A DNA stretch of 64,000 bases, taken from NCBI GenBank assembly GCA_963920635.1, contig OY987299.1, forward strand, positions 117,243,373 through 117,307,372, read 5' to 3'. This stretch comes from Pseudeuparius sepicola. Taxonomy: Eukaryota; Arthropoda; Insecta; Coleoptera; Anthribidae. Within the stretch, counting starts at the first letter, position 1, and the number at the start of each line of letters is the position of its first letter. Below are positions 21,743 to 32,996 of this stretch, piece by piece. Below the pieces are notes generated by a model. That model was not told the DNA's origin. It saw only the letters and a list, made by a program, of their open reading frames with translations, and did no database searches. The translations under genes were made by a program, and so were the position numbers.

Positions 21743-23544
21743 GGCCAGGGAAATTACGGTAAAAAAAAACGAAGCCTAGACAAAATTCATAACCGCATTT
21801 TTATAATGCCATCACAAAATATTGGTAATAAATGAACGCCAGAATTGTTTTTATACAAAATAAATATACGCGTGTGGGCGTTTTTTAGAAAATACATTTT
21901 CTTGTAATAAAGACGGCATAAATATTAACTGCGAATTTTAAGCTGCATTTATTAGTAAGTAAAGTACCTATATAAAGTTGAGATTGATAAAAATTAAACA
22001 GATTACGTTTGCGCAAGTATCCGAAAGATGTAAAAATGACATTTTGCGTATTACCTATTCTGCGTTTTTGTTATTTATAATTACCTTAAAACTCAAGTAT
22101 TAACAGTATGTTCTGAAATTAAACATATTGTTTCGCCGGAAATCGCATTTTAAAGAAATTTGAGGCTGTCTTTGAGAGCAAAATTATTAACTGGCTAATT
22201 TTTGTTAAACTTTGTAAGTGGATACTAAGGCTTGTTAAATTTTATGAAATTAAACAAAAATTGGTAACGGAAGTATTTTGAAATGACAAATCACAGTTAA
22301 CCTACATGCGCCGTGAATAAATGTTTAATTTCGCTATATGTGATTTAATATAGTTATATTGTAAAAAGTTAAACAAAAAAAACAGTTAATATTTTTGCTT
22401 TCCTAAAGAAATGACAAGTGACAGTTGACCTATATGCGCCGTAAATAAATGTTGAGGGGGTTGCCGACAGCGAAAATGACTTTAGATTTCGTATTTTTTT
22501 AAGTTGTATAACATAAAATCTAATAACATTTTACCTGGCAAAAATTTAGTACAAACATCTCTGTCTTGTTTTGTTTTATAGGTTATGAAAACGTTGGGAA
22601 AAATAATAATTCCAGTGCATATGGTTTTAAGATCTTATGATTAAAATGAAGACAGAGATGTGTGTACTAAATTTTTGCCAGGAAAAATGTTATTAGATTT
22701 TATGCTATAACCACAGAATAAATAGCTTTGCAACAGAAGCCTCCTTACGGACATGTGTCAAAAATAAGCGAGTCTCCATTTTAATTTTCAGAAAGAGAGA
22801 CAGTATTTTAAGCAAATATTTGGTTCTAATACAATCTCATTGCTATGTAGATTAACGTAAAATCAAATAAAATGCATATTATTCATGTCTTTGGAAGATA
22901 TTTCGCTAAAAAGCGAGTCTCCTTTTGACACATGTCGCTAAGGAATTGTCTGTATTACTCCTTAGTCTGTGCTATAACTTAAAAAAATACGAAATCTAAC
23001 GTCACTTTCGCTGTCGGCAACCCCCTCTTAATTTCGATATATATGATTCAATATAGTTATATTGTAAAAAGTTAAACAAAAAAACAGTTAATATCTTTGC
23101 CTAGTCTATACCAATGAGAAGTGACAGCTGACGTACATGCGGGTCAGATGTTTAAATTTGTATATGTTACAATCTATTTGTTAAAGGGAATGATCATCTG
23201 AAATAAAAACGTAGTTAATATTTTTGCTTTTGCCGAAATAGAAAATTATCCGATTTTTATCCCTCTTTGTCGATCTAAGTTACTTCCATATTCTTAAAAT
23301 GTTTAATTTTTTAATATATGTTAGCAAGGGAAGTTTTTTTACCTAAAGAGTCTAAAAAAATTCAGGTAACATTTTTGCTCGAAATTTCTAATGAAAAATA
23401 GGTGTTTTTTGAGGTAACTCAAGCTTCCGTTTTTTCAAAATGTTTAATTTTTGTTTTCTACCAACGTATTTACTTATAGCTTTGATATGGTAAAACAAAA
23501 TTGCAGTTAATATTTTTTTCTAGGTCAAATTCTATTTTCCCTGG
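21743..23544. mobile_element. GGCCAGGGAAA-ended non-coding element, copy 1
   Basis: The left end is GGCCAGGGAAATTACGG and the right end runs TTTTCCCTGG. The reverse complement of the whole element recurs at 36544-39744. The interior has several imperfect units of about 110-130 bases built around ATTAAACAT, GTTAATATTTTTGC and TGCGCCGTAAATAAATG. No coding sequence. A 574-base MITE is inserted at 22454. The left flank ends in TA, and in copy 2 both flanks carry TA, so the target duplication is probably TA. Confidence 0.7.
22454..23027. mobile_element. MITE with GAGGGGGTTGCCGACAGCG ends
   Basis: The terminal inverted repeats are about 55 bases (GAGGGGGTTGCCGACAGCG and its inverse). Copy 2 of the host element lacks this insert, reading ATGTTTAATTT across the site, so the ends are fixed to within a base or two. 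The insertion added at most 1-2 T residues. The interior holds two further inverted structures: 22507-22711, with arms around TAACATTTTACCTGGCAAAA, and 22735-22965, with arms around GACATGTGTCAAAA. Confidence 0.85.
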
Positions 23545-24424
23545 ATTAAGTTTGCCTCGTCGAACGCACAAAGCATGTTATCTATTTGTATTACAATAAA
23601 CTTAAAATTAATTTTTGCCCATAGGAACGGTTTAAAAATTGAATATAGGCACGTGGCACGCCTTGACATCTTGGCTAAAAATTGTATCTAGTATCTAAAT
23701 ATCTAGATACTTTCAAAAGAATCTAGATACTAAAGCAGATCCTGATTTTTGTAAGTATCTAGATATGTATCTAGATACATAAAAAGTATCTAGATACAGT
23801 ATCTAGATACATGTATCTGGATACATTACATCACTGGAAAAAGCCCACAGATGTGCACCGAATGTGGCGAAGAATGAAGTGGATATGTGCCTACATAATG
23901 CGAAAAAGCGAGCAAGGGAAGAAGTTGTACCGGTTCCACAGATCTACAGGCAAGAATTTATGAGGGTCAAGGATGCTAGACTTGACCTTGTGGTACAAAT
24001 TCCTGAATTCTCGTCTGTCAAGAATGTTTTGTACGGATAGAGATTCAAGACACTTGTTATCACCAACCTACCAAAGAAACCAGAAGAAATCATCATTCCT
24101 GATCATATGCAAGACTACATGCTCATTGACGACGGAGCAGAAAACAGGATACTAGTTTTTTCTGTCAACAGAGGTCACCTTCTCGCAAACCACTCAGAAT
24201 TTTTCCTGGACGGTACTTTTAAAAGATGCTCACCGATTTTTCATCAGCTTTACACGAGCCATGTTGATTTGGGAAGCACTGCAGAAGGAACAAATGTAAT
24301 CCCCGCTGTTTACGCTCTATTGCCCGACAAGAAACGACAAAGCTACCGAAGACTTTTTACTCTTGTTAAGAAACGATGCCCTGAATTTTCACCGAAAAAA
24401 ATTCACATCGATTTAATTATATAA

Positions 24425-24835
24425 AGTTATATTTTTTAAATGGAAACCATAGTTCATATCTCAAAAACTATTAACGCTACCAAAAAACTAATTATTCCAT
24501 TCGATTCTACGCCAAAAAATCTATAAAAATACTTGATTAAATATATAAGTTGTAGCCAGGAGAGAGGTTTCCAAAAAATCGAAAATTTCCAGTCCTGCGC
24601 CAATGCGCGGAAACTATAAAACTTATCTAAAATCTGATTGGTCCACCAAATTCCTCTAAAAAAAGTAGTACAGTGACGTGAAAACCGCAACCCTCTAGCT
24701 TTAATAATAACCGAGATTTTTGAGAAAAACACCCAAAAACACCCAAAATGGGACACCCTGTACAGTGTACATCTATGTAATATTGGTATATAAAATAAAT
24801 TTGGAAAACTCACTTTTTCATTTATTTAAATTTTT
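24425..24835. other. Half of an unrelated repeat truncating MULE B
   Basis: Non-coding sequence begins where the MULE B reading frame ends. It runs to GGGACACCCTGTACAGTG near 24770, an outward-facing mariner-type end. The matching opposite end was not found. Confidence 0.4.
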
Positions 24836-25061
24836 AAGTTTTTGCAATAAAACAGTAGTGACTTACGGCAATCAAAGATGTTTCAAGTAGGTCTTTGATA
24901 TAAAGGGTATGTACTTCAAATTTTTGATATATAGGTAACACGTCAAAAATTAAATATTCAAAACGCCCGAACTGGGAAATGCTTTTATTACTGTTTGGTT
25001 TAGGTTTGCGCCCGAATTGGGAATGTTTATTATACCGCACGAACTGCAACGCACGAATTGG

Positions 25062-27064
25062 ACACAAATCGAAAATTTTATATCAATACCCCCCATTTCT
25101 CGGTTTTGACTATTGCAGAAACTATTTTTGTTCTAGAAATTTAAACTAGAGAATTTCGAAAATTTTCCTTTATGTTCAGGGTATCCCGAATTGGATGGTT
25201 TTGTGTTTTTTTTTGTCCTATTTCCCTAAGATGTAGACAAAAAGTAGCTAAAATGTCCAGGGCTCGAGTTTTGCGGTTTAGTTTGAAAAGTACAGGGTGT
25301 TTCTCAAAATGTTGCATTTTCTTCAAAGACCCGTAACTTTTTTATTTGTGATTTTTTTTGTATTCTTAAGTTACTTCTCTATGAAATAGACAGCAACTTT
25401 CTAATTGTTTCCGTGTTGGAAAATACATCAGTGGCGTATCAGAAGGGGTAACGCAGTTACCCAAACTAAAGGTACCGATACATTTCAAGAGGAAAATAGC
25501 CAAAGCAATATAAGAAATTTCATATATTTTTCATAATTTTAGAGGATTTTCATATTATTTCAAATTTTTCTCCTCAAAGGAGTATGTAGGCCTGTAAAAC
25601 GGAGAAGGCCTTGACAAAATGTCTCCTCTTTTCCTCATATCAGTTGCGCGACGTAACCATACATTTTTTATAATAATGTTTCTCTGGATGTAACAGAATT
25701 TTCTGCCTTCTGTCATGTCTGTCAAATCTAACTTAATCTGTTTTGTGCTATTAGTAATAAGTCAAAATAATAATTGAAAATTGTGACATGGCGGCCTGCA
25801 AATTTAATGTTGCTTAGTTAAATGAGAAAGGTACGATAATTTGACTATACTTTTGTTTATTTCACATATTTATAAACCCGATTTTTATTAAAGATATAAA
25901 TGGCTTCATTATTACAACGTGGGTAAAGGCGTGCAATACGGAGGGTTATAACATAGGTACATATATTATATTGTTGTGCATGCGAAAAAAAGTTTTACTG
26001 TCGGGAGGCTTTAATTCGTTTCAACAACAGGCCAAAGGCGTCCAACATAAAAAAATGTTACGATAAAATTTGGAGACAATCAAACGCGTCTTCAAATTAT
26101 TACTTCAATACCATCTTTCGTTACTCCTCAACAAGAAGCCTGTAAAGCAGAACGTCTATGGGTGCTTAGAATTTTGAGCAAAAAGCAATCATTTGAATCG
26201 GTAATACTAGGTCCAAAGGAAATACTTGAAAGCACCTTTTGTGAATGCGAATGGTTGAAATATTTTATAATATCTCCAAGAAAAATATCGTACGTAAGAA
26301 CTTTTGTTTGGGGCCCTATTTTTCCAAAATATAGGTGTCTGATATCAAAGGCGAGATAAATAATTTGCCCAAAGAGTCTGATTGAAATCACTAATAATAA
26401 TTATAATATATTTTTTTAGGAAAGTACTATAGTTTGTTATATTAGGAGACAACAAATATAGCTTCTGAAAAGGAATTGCAAATAAAAATATTGTTCTGGT
26501 CGAAATCAAGAAATGAAGCAGTATTAAAACAGTTTCACACATTTTTTTATCCAACGTGCCTCTGCAGATGACATTTTGAAGTATACTTATTATTTATTTT
26601 TTGTTATGTATTAAGAATTAAATACTTTTGTATTCTATTTTAAAAATGCTTTAAGTTTCCACTTTATTCTTTATTTTTGAAATCAATATTACTTTAACTT
26701 CCCAATCATTCATTTTAGATTTGACATAACTTAATATTTTGAAAAAAATATATTTAATATTATATAAACTAAAGTAAACAAGAAACACGCCTTTGACTGC
26801 AAGCGTCAAATGGATATTCCAAAAATGTCTGTGTGCGCCTATGGCTGGAAGCGTTAAATTTTTAGAGGGCTGCTAAATCGCAAATTCTCGTGTAAATGCT
26901 ACCAACTTAAATTCACCTTTTCGCCCCCTTGCCTCTCTCACCGGCACCCCCCCCCCCCCTTCCCTTCCAAGTCATCGAATGTCCTAACCTTCGTATAAAC
27001 TATCATTGATTTGATAATAGCTATCTCTGACGTCAAACTGACATTTTACGATCTGTTTCAGACT
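25062..27064. other. No gene seen upstream of the LRR gene
   Basis: Bases 25096-25175 repeat 9766-9842 (GACTATTGCAGAAACT and following). A TACAGGGTGTTTCTC end lies at about 25290, and a hAT-type end CAGTGGCGTATCAG at about 25431 has no partner found. Small frames at 26128-26554 show no known motif. A C-run of 14 bases lies at about 26948. No clear core promoter for the LRR gene was identified. Confidence 0.4.
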
Positions 27065-28660
27065 ATGCCACGCCGCAAACAAGTGCCCACACTCCGGCAA
27101 TTGGCGCTGTCGGGCATTGGTTCCTTGGTTGCAGAAATGGGACAGTGCGTTCTGTCTAAATCAGTGCGATTCTTCGTTGGCGGCAATATTAGAAGATTCG
27201 TCTTTTACCCGAGCACGATCAACCCGGGCCATATTAACAACTATTCCTGCCTCAAAGTGGATTCTCGCCTGTATATTTGCATTGATTGGCTCAACGAACA
27301 GTTGGGTTCCCTACCCTATCACCTTTTCGACGACATAGCCGATGCAATTTTTAAGGCCATCGACAGGTTTGTCGTACTAAATAATAATTGTCAGATGGCA
27401 GAGTACATAGCAGAAAAATTGACGGAAACAGTACTTGTCCTGGAACTTATGGAACTTCATATTTCCAATAGGCCTAATTTCATGCTGAATATTTTTTGTA
27501 AGAACTTGAAGAACATGTTTCGGCTTGAGAGACTTTATTTTTACAGCTCGTGGAATAAGTGGAATTTCGACGATATAATACAGGGAATATCGCATATGAG
27601 AAACTTGAAGTATTTGAGACTTAGACAATATAGCGACAACACTATTGTTCGGACTATCGCGGAAAATTGTCCGCACATAAAGTGCGTTGATGTCATGCAT
27701 TCTGCATCCGTCGCAGATAGGAGTATACCGTTCTTATTAAAGTGCAACAAGTTGATTGCACTTCACTTACATGAAACGTCGGTTACTGTAGAAGGATTGG
27801 TAAAATTGTTGACGGCCCTGCCTAACCTACAAGATATAGGGCGTTGCGACAACTTTGGACTAGTAGTAGAGTACCTACACCAAAATTTTACGACCAGTTG
27901 TCCGTTTGGCTTAAAAAAAATTCAAACGAGGGACGTCTCTACCGCAAATCTACGACGTCTAGAAGAAATGTTCCCGAAAATAGAATATTTAAACTTGGTT
28001 TACAACAGTCAAGTGTCAGATATAAGAATGTTGAGTACCCTCGCCAACTTAAAAGATTTAAGACTGACACGACAACATATATACGGCATGAGCCACATAA
28101 ATCATTTCAAAGAGTTAATAGAAGTCGTGGGGAAAAATATAACAAACTTAGACCTCGACAATGACAGAGATATCACATTAAATATGCTTGATATAAGCAA
28201 GTTTTGTCCAAAACTCAAAAGCCTAACTGTCTATAACTGCGATTTCAAGTCGCGCCCAAACCCCTCATTAAACGGAGCCACCGTCCAGCCATTCTCGAAC
28301 CTTAACAAATTGGTTTGGATTGTCGATAGCTCATTAGACAATTTAGAATTCATTTTATTACATGCCGTCAACATAATGGATATAGAATTGGGATCGTACA
28401 CAGGAATTACACACGCAACTATCGCGGACATATTGGCCAAGAATCCGATGAAATATTTAGAAGACTTTCGCGTCTGGGAAAACGGAGAGTTGACCATCGC
28501 AACCGTGTGGCTGCTGCTGGACAGTTGCCCGAATCTCAAGAAGTTGTCGGAGCTCGAAAATTGGTATGGAATCTCCGACGACGAGTTCCATACTCTCAAT
28601 TCTTACATTCGAAAAAATAACATCGATGTAGAAATCCCGACCGATTTCACCAGTCACTGA
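27065..28660 (+). CDS. Intronless leucine-rich-repeat protein
   Basis: The 531-residue frame is uninterrupted. The first ATG is at 27065; the longer frame upstream begins at TTG. The ATG is preceded by GATCTGTTTCAG, a plausible splice acceptor for an untranslated first exon, and has A at position -3. From about residue 130 onward the protein consists of irregular leucine-rich repeats (for example NLKYLRLRQYSDN, KIEYLNLVYN, NLKDLRLTRQ, LKSLTVYNCDF). The N-terminal 100 residues are helical-looking. They contain TLRQLALSGIGS at 9-20 and LPYHLFDDI at 83-91, which fit loosely the BC-box and Cul2-box of Elongin-BC/Cullin-2 substrate receptors such as ZYG-11 relatives. That role is inference. No signal peptide or membrane segment. 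It is the only window gene with no transposon signature. Confidence 0.8.
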   Translation: MPRRKQVPTLRQLALSGIGSLVAEMGQCVLSKSVRFFVGGNIRRFVFYPSTINPGHINNYSCLKVDSRLYICIDWLNEQLGSLPYHLFDDIADAIFKAIDRFVVLNNNCQMAEYIAEKLTETVLVLELMELHISNRPNFMLNIFCKNLKNMFRLERLYFYSSWNKWNFDDIIQGISHMRNLKYLRLRQYSDNTIVRTIAENCPHIKCVDVMHSASVADRSIPFLLKCNKLIALHLHETSVTVEGLVKLLTALPNLQDIGRCDNFGLVVEYLHQNFTTSCPFGLKKIQTRDVSTANLRRLEEMFPKIEYLNLVYNSQVSDIRMLSTLANLKDLRLTRQHIYGMSHINHFKELIEVVGKNITNLDLDNDRDITLNMLDISKFCPKLKSLTVYNCDFKSRPNPSLNGATVQPFSNLNKLVWIVDSSLDNLEFILLHAVNIMDIELGSYTGITHATIADILAKNPMKYLEDFRVWENGELTIATVWLLLDSCPNLKKLSELENWYGISDDEFHTLNSYIRKNNIDVEIPTDFTSH

Positions 28661-28869
28661 TCGGCAATTCCAAAAGTGTCATGTGACGTAGGTATATGTA
28701 CAATTTGTACGAATGTAGCCGTAATAAGAAATCGAATAAGCACAAGAGAGGTAAGTATGATGCGATTGATGCGCACCTTTATTCCTATCCGTCCTATTTT
28801 ATTATGGCTATATTCCACACATAATACACATACAACACTTGGAGTGGCCACCAGGGTATAAATTACAAT

Positions 28870-28939
28870 AATAAATACCTATCGGGCAGGATTTACATTG
28901 AGTCCTTTATTAATTTGCTAAGAAAGGTTTTGAAATAAA
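28870..28939 (+). promoter_or_regulatory. Candidate poly(A) signals of the LRR gene
   Basis: AATAAA occurs at 28870-28875 and again at 28934-28939, 210-280 bases after the stop codon, in AT-rich sequence on the coding strand. These are suitable for 3' end formation but are common by chance in such DNA. Confidence 0.35.
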
Positions 28940-29241
28940 TAAGGAAAAGAGAAAATGTAAGAATTATGGAAAAGTTACCTTACCTATAGAGAGTATATTA
29001 TTTAATAATATACACACATAATAAATATATATTTTTTGGGGTATATGCGATAGGGATAGGAATAATAGTAAGAACAGTCTACTTTAAATAGGTACTTTAA
29101 TAATATCGGTGACTATATGTAGAAATAAGTATAGTCACTGATAAATTAATTATTTTCGAACAAAAAACGTTTCTAAAGTTGTGAAATTGTGAACAGCGGC
29201 ATTTTTTATATAAGAAACTTATAAATATTTATATAAATATA

Positions 29242-29616
29242 TTTTTTTACTACTAACCTGAGAAATCACCATTATTTACCTCATTCCTCTAATGAGAAGT
29301 AATATTTCTCTACCTAGGTAAATAATGATAATAAAAAAATACCTAGGTAAATAATGAAAAATTTTCTATGTGACATTTAAAAATTAGTGTCATTTTATCA
29401 GCTTGCCAACTGAACTCCCAGGCTACTTGATATTTTGAAGTATTTGAAAAATGCGAGAAATGACTAAAGTATGGCAATATTTCCATGTTAGTAGTAAAAT
29501 TCTATATACACTTCGGTTGAGAAGGCTATTATTATATCCTGAGGCGCGTAGCGCGTAGCGAAAAATGCTCGGTAAATAATGGCTCACTTCTCAACCTAGG
29601 CGTATAATATACTATT
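29242..29616 (-). repeat. Dispersed repeat family R2, copy 1
   Basis: This is the reverse complement of 35828-36250 and 53426-53829. Every copy contains several GGTAAATAATGG motifs in both orientations, arranged as two internal hairpins (GAGAAGTGAGCCATTATTT with its counterpart, and TTACTTCTCATTAGAGG with its neighbour). A short local duplication, GCGCGTAGC, is seen only here. Confidence 0.8.
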
Positions 29617-31098
29617 ATATTTATTATAACTAAAGTTTGCCACATGCCACATCTGTATAAAAAGTGATAAAAAATACATTCATATATTGCAATAGAAAGC
29701 CCGTGTTTACTTTAGTAAATACCTACTTTCTAACAACTAGGTGTTACTAAAAAAAAACTACAAAAAAATGTATTGAGAGAGCGAGATGCGGAGAGCAAGT
29801 CTTCCTCTTGGAACTAGTTATGAGGCGATCAAATAAAACACAATATTCTAAAAACAAGTTTTATTACACCTTGAGAATCGTTTGCATTAAATTGACTTAC
29901 AAAAGGAAGTTATACTACTCACAGTTACATAAGTTAAACAGAAGTAAATGAAATTTAAACAGAAGTAAATTTGAAAATTGAGGTTAAGCAATCGCCTTAG
30001 TTTACACACCGACTGAGATTTTAACTGCGGCTCGATTCTGTCCTTTCGACTTGGGTAAAATTAATAGAGTTCGACACAATACCTCAAATCCACATTCATG
30101 TAAGTCCGAGCCCAATATGCGAGAACCAAACCAGATCACTTATAGCTGCAACGCTGCAGTGCCGACTAGCTGGGACGTGGGTGTTTGTTGTGGCTGGTGG
30201 ATCTGGCGCTTAGCTGCACGTGACCAAACCAGAACTTGTGATGTTGGAGGAGGTGTGGTGTAACAGCTTCGAAGAATCTGTGAAGTCGAAAACCAAGCAG
30301 TACCCAATCTCTTAAGTCGAGAAAATATTCAGACAACTAATAGGCGATGTTGTTTATGTTACTTATAATTTTAAACTTGTAGTCAGTAAAACTATCTTAT
30401 TTACAACAAAGAGTATGACTAATTTAATAATGTGATATTTATAGTTATTTAAAAAAAAACACTGTGCACAGAGATAGCGAAAATAATGCAAAATATTTAC
30501 TTGTAAAAATGTAATATACAATTTGACTTAATATTTGATATTTAAAAGAAATCTGAACCTCAGACTAGGACAAGAGAATGATTTTTGTTTTTGATTAAAA
30601 GTTATATTAACACATACTTATATGTTATCTGGGTAAGAGAAAAAAAACAAATTTACTTCGATAAAAGAGTAAATTCAATGATATAATAATAATAGTAAAA
30701 AAAATCTGAGGTGACTCTACGTTACGTTCCTTCGGGGATCAGACCTAGAGAGTTATCGTTGAAAGTTAAGAAGGTTTAAAAATTTAAGATACGGTAATAT
30801 AATCAGGTGCACAACCCAGGCAGAAATCCAGAGGATAGCTCAAGTTCGTAGAACCTAGGTGAGTAGATATCTCGAAAACGGTACGACAAAGACGGCAAAA
30901 AAAGATAAATGAGATAAAATCTACTCACCAGGGCTTCCACGGACTTCCACGGCGCTCGAACCCCTGTGGACTCCTGTGCTGGCTGAAATGTAGCTGAACT
31001 CCTGGGGCGGTACACGTGGTTGACTACACGCCAGAAAAGCAGAGCTCCAGTATATAAGTTTCACATGAAATTGAAAGATAACAGATATTACTTAAAGA
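29617..31098. other. Unassigned region with a possible minus-strand exon
   Basis: On the minus strand, bases 31015 down to 30929 are open (MYRPRSSATFQPAQESTG...) and end at CCCTG followed by GTGAGTAG, a strong splice-donor match. A TATATA run at 31053-31060 lies just upstream on that strand. On the minus strand 30300-30050 is another GC-richer stretch. AT-rich poly(A)-like sequence with AATAAA in plus orientation is near 29835. No domain was recognised, and this could be an LTR-like fragment or part of an unknown gene. Confidence 0.2.
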
Positions 31099-31800
31099 AT
31101 GGTAAAATTTCAACGATACACTGTTGATCAAACCGCTAAATTAGAGTCGAAAAGTCGAAAAAGTGGCCAAGCCAAAAAACACGATGCGAGCACCTCAAGA
31201 ACGCAACGAAAAGTGTCTTCGGAACGAGAACTTATCAGAACCTTTTGTGGGACGATATCGGGTTTCGAGATTATGGAATGTTCTATCGAATTCTATAGAC
31301 AACCCGCGAAAATTCTTAATAAAAAGGCATTATGAAAAAACTAAAATTTCGAATACAACATCCGTTTGTGTTTGTGATTCGTACCACAAAAAAGGTTAGG
31401 TAGATGAATGACAAAATTGACACTTGACTGAGGGAATTGACTGTAATCACAAATCACTTTAGTTACATAAGTTTGATATGATCGAAATATTTTTCAGGTA
31501 TTTATTTCCAAAAGTAAGCACAATAAATTAAAAGGCATTTGACACCAACAGGCAATCGACGGGAATTATTTAATTACATACCTGAACTTTGGAATCTGGC
31601 TCGCCGACCAATATTCACACAACCACAAAATACAAATCACTGTCAGAAGAAGAGTCTAATCGTATACGCAATAGGCGTAGCATTATCTTTCGGTTACAGG
31701 GGTGGTTCAATAATGAATTATTGATAAATTTAATGAAATTAAAACTCTGTAACGGAATGAGACAAAATTTCCGTTACAACTTTAGAAAAAGTTGCTGATA
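31099..31800 (+). other. Short open frames without recognisable motifs
   Basis: A 78-codon frame starts at the ATG at 31099, about 45 bases after a TATATAAG box at 31053. It is rich in Lys and Arg (KLESKSRKSGQAKKH) and is followed by frames at 31163 and 31539. The pieces could be a broken gene, but I recognise no domain. A hairpin around AACGGAATGAGACAAAATTTC lies at about 31752-31780. Confidence 0.2.
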
Positions 31801-32996
31801 TTAAGACAATAAAATAAATCTGATTCCCGTTATTTAGTTTAATTAAATATGATTTCTCCACTGCAGTAAGCAAAAATTTTCTGTGCCTAGACAAGTATTA
31901 TGAATATTTTTCGATAGTAGGTACCTAATTCAAAAAATATACAGGGTGACCCATTTGAATTGGAAGCACCCCCGTATTTTTTTATTTTTCATCCGATTTA
32001 AGTCGGTTTTGTTCTGAAGATATGTCGCAAAGAACTCTTTTTACTTTGGTGCAAAATTTCAGGTCTTAATCTCAATTTTCAAGGCCTACTATGAATTTTT
32101 TCTACTAAAAAATGACGAAAACCATTTAGCGATTCTTTATTCAAAATACAACACCATAGCGTTAATCAGGACACCCTAAAACCCGCGTATACCAAATTTT
32201 AACAAAAAATATACTTACAGAGAGTTTCATTCTGCAGGGTGTCAAAGTTGAGCAAAATAGGAATTTTAAAGACGTCTGGCAAGCCAAGTGTGCCATGGAA
32301 TCCCGTCAAAACAGATGAATGATCAACAGGACTACTCAAAGTGTTGATGTGCAAAGATTCAATACAAAAATGTACAGGGTTTTTCCTCTGGGCCCTCTCA
32401 AAATGCTGAATTTTTATTAAACTTTCTACTGGCCAGGAGTGCTCTGGAATCATTGAAAAAATATTAATAAACACAAAAGTAATTTATTTCTATACAAAAA
32501 TGCAAACCAACAAATAAAAACAATTTAAATTGTTGGACCTTTATCAATAAAGTCACTGTCTAAGATGATACATTTTCTGTGCGTTTTCTGTTGTGGCAGT
32601 GGCGTGCCCATGGGGGGGGGGGGGTTTCGGGGGTTCAACCCCCCCCCCAAGCAGGTTAAATTTTCAAACGAAAAGTGAAGAAAAACAATGGAAAACAAAA
32701 GAAAACCGAAAAACTACTCTACTAAACTACTCTATTAAACAAAAATGTTATCTTTTGTGAGTTAAAACAAATGCACACTTTGTAGTCTAAAAACGGATAT
32801 TCGGATAATGATAATAATTGCACTGTACAGTTCTCCTTCTACGGTGTAGCTACAGTTGGAGGGGTACAGAATACAGATGATCAAATACATCTGTACCGTC
32901 AAATGGGACGAATCGGCTCGCTACGCTGGGGTCAATCGGGACTCGGGGCAAACAGGTTTTCGGGAAAATAACTCGCCGCGGTGTCGCGAGGCTAAT

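Larger units (their letters stand above)
20219..23836. mobile_element. CAGTGATGTAA-ended element inserted in MULE B
   Basis: The left end is CAGTGATGTAACAGATAC and the right end, inverted, is CAGTGATGTAATGTATCC. Just inside both ends are clusters of the subterminal motif GTATCTAGATAC, about four copies on the left (20250-20345) and more than six on the right (23690-23825). The end sequence and clustered subterminal motifs suggest a non-autonomous hAT-type element, but a convincing 8-bp duplication was not seen. It interrupts the MULE B coding sequence directly after the FLYWCH finger. It contains two further elements. Confidence 0.7.
20070..24424 (+). pseudogene. FLYWCH-type MULE transposase, copy B, split by insertion
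   Basis: Exon-like part one starts at the ATG at 20070 and runs to 20218. It contains a FLYWCH-type finger: GYRCTMK, RWICTHRSCPG. It is interrupted by the element at 20219-23836. Part two resumes at about 23837 with VDMCLHNAKKRAREEVVPVP and VQIPEFSSVKNVL, hits a stop near 24039, and continues in another frame as PKKPEEIIIPDHMQDYMLID and then FFLDGTFKRCSPIFHQLYTS. The DGTF motif with the first catalytic Asp is intact here. Coding similarity ends at KKIHIDL near 24415, where unrelated repeat sequence starts, so the C-terminal half is missing. It is the relative of copy A on the opposite strand. Confidence 0.8.
19754..25061 (+). mobile_element. MULE-type DNA transposon B, host of a multi-level nest
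   Basis: The left boundary region carries CCCAATTCGTGCGTTGCAGT (19754) and its inverse lies at about 25040-25061. GCAGTTCGGGCG-like and CCAATTCGGGCG-like stretches are repeated in both arms, so these appear to be terminal inverted repeats with internal repetition. The region contains a FLYWCH-type MULE transposase on the plus strand (20070-24424), split by a large insertion. True outer ends may extend beyond the stated coordinates. No target duplication was found. Confidence 0.55.

Noticed and set aside
20219..23836. 8-bp target duplication for the CAGTGATGTAA element
   Set aside because: The best offset matched only about 5 of 8 bases, no better than chance.
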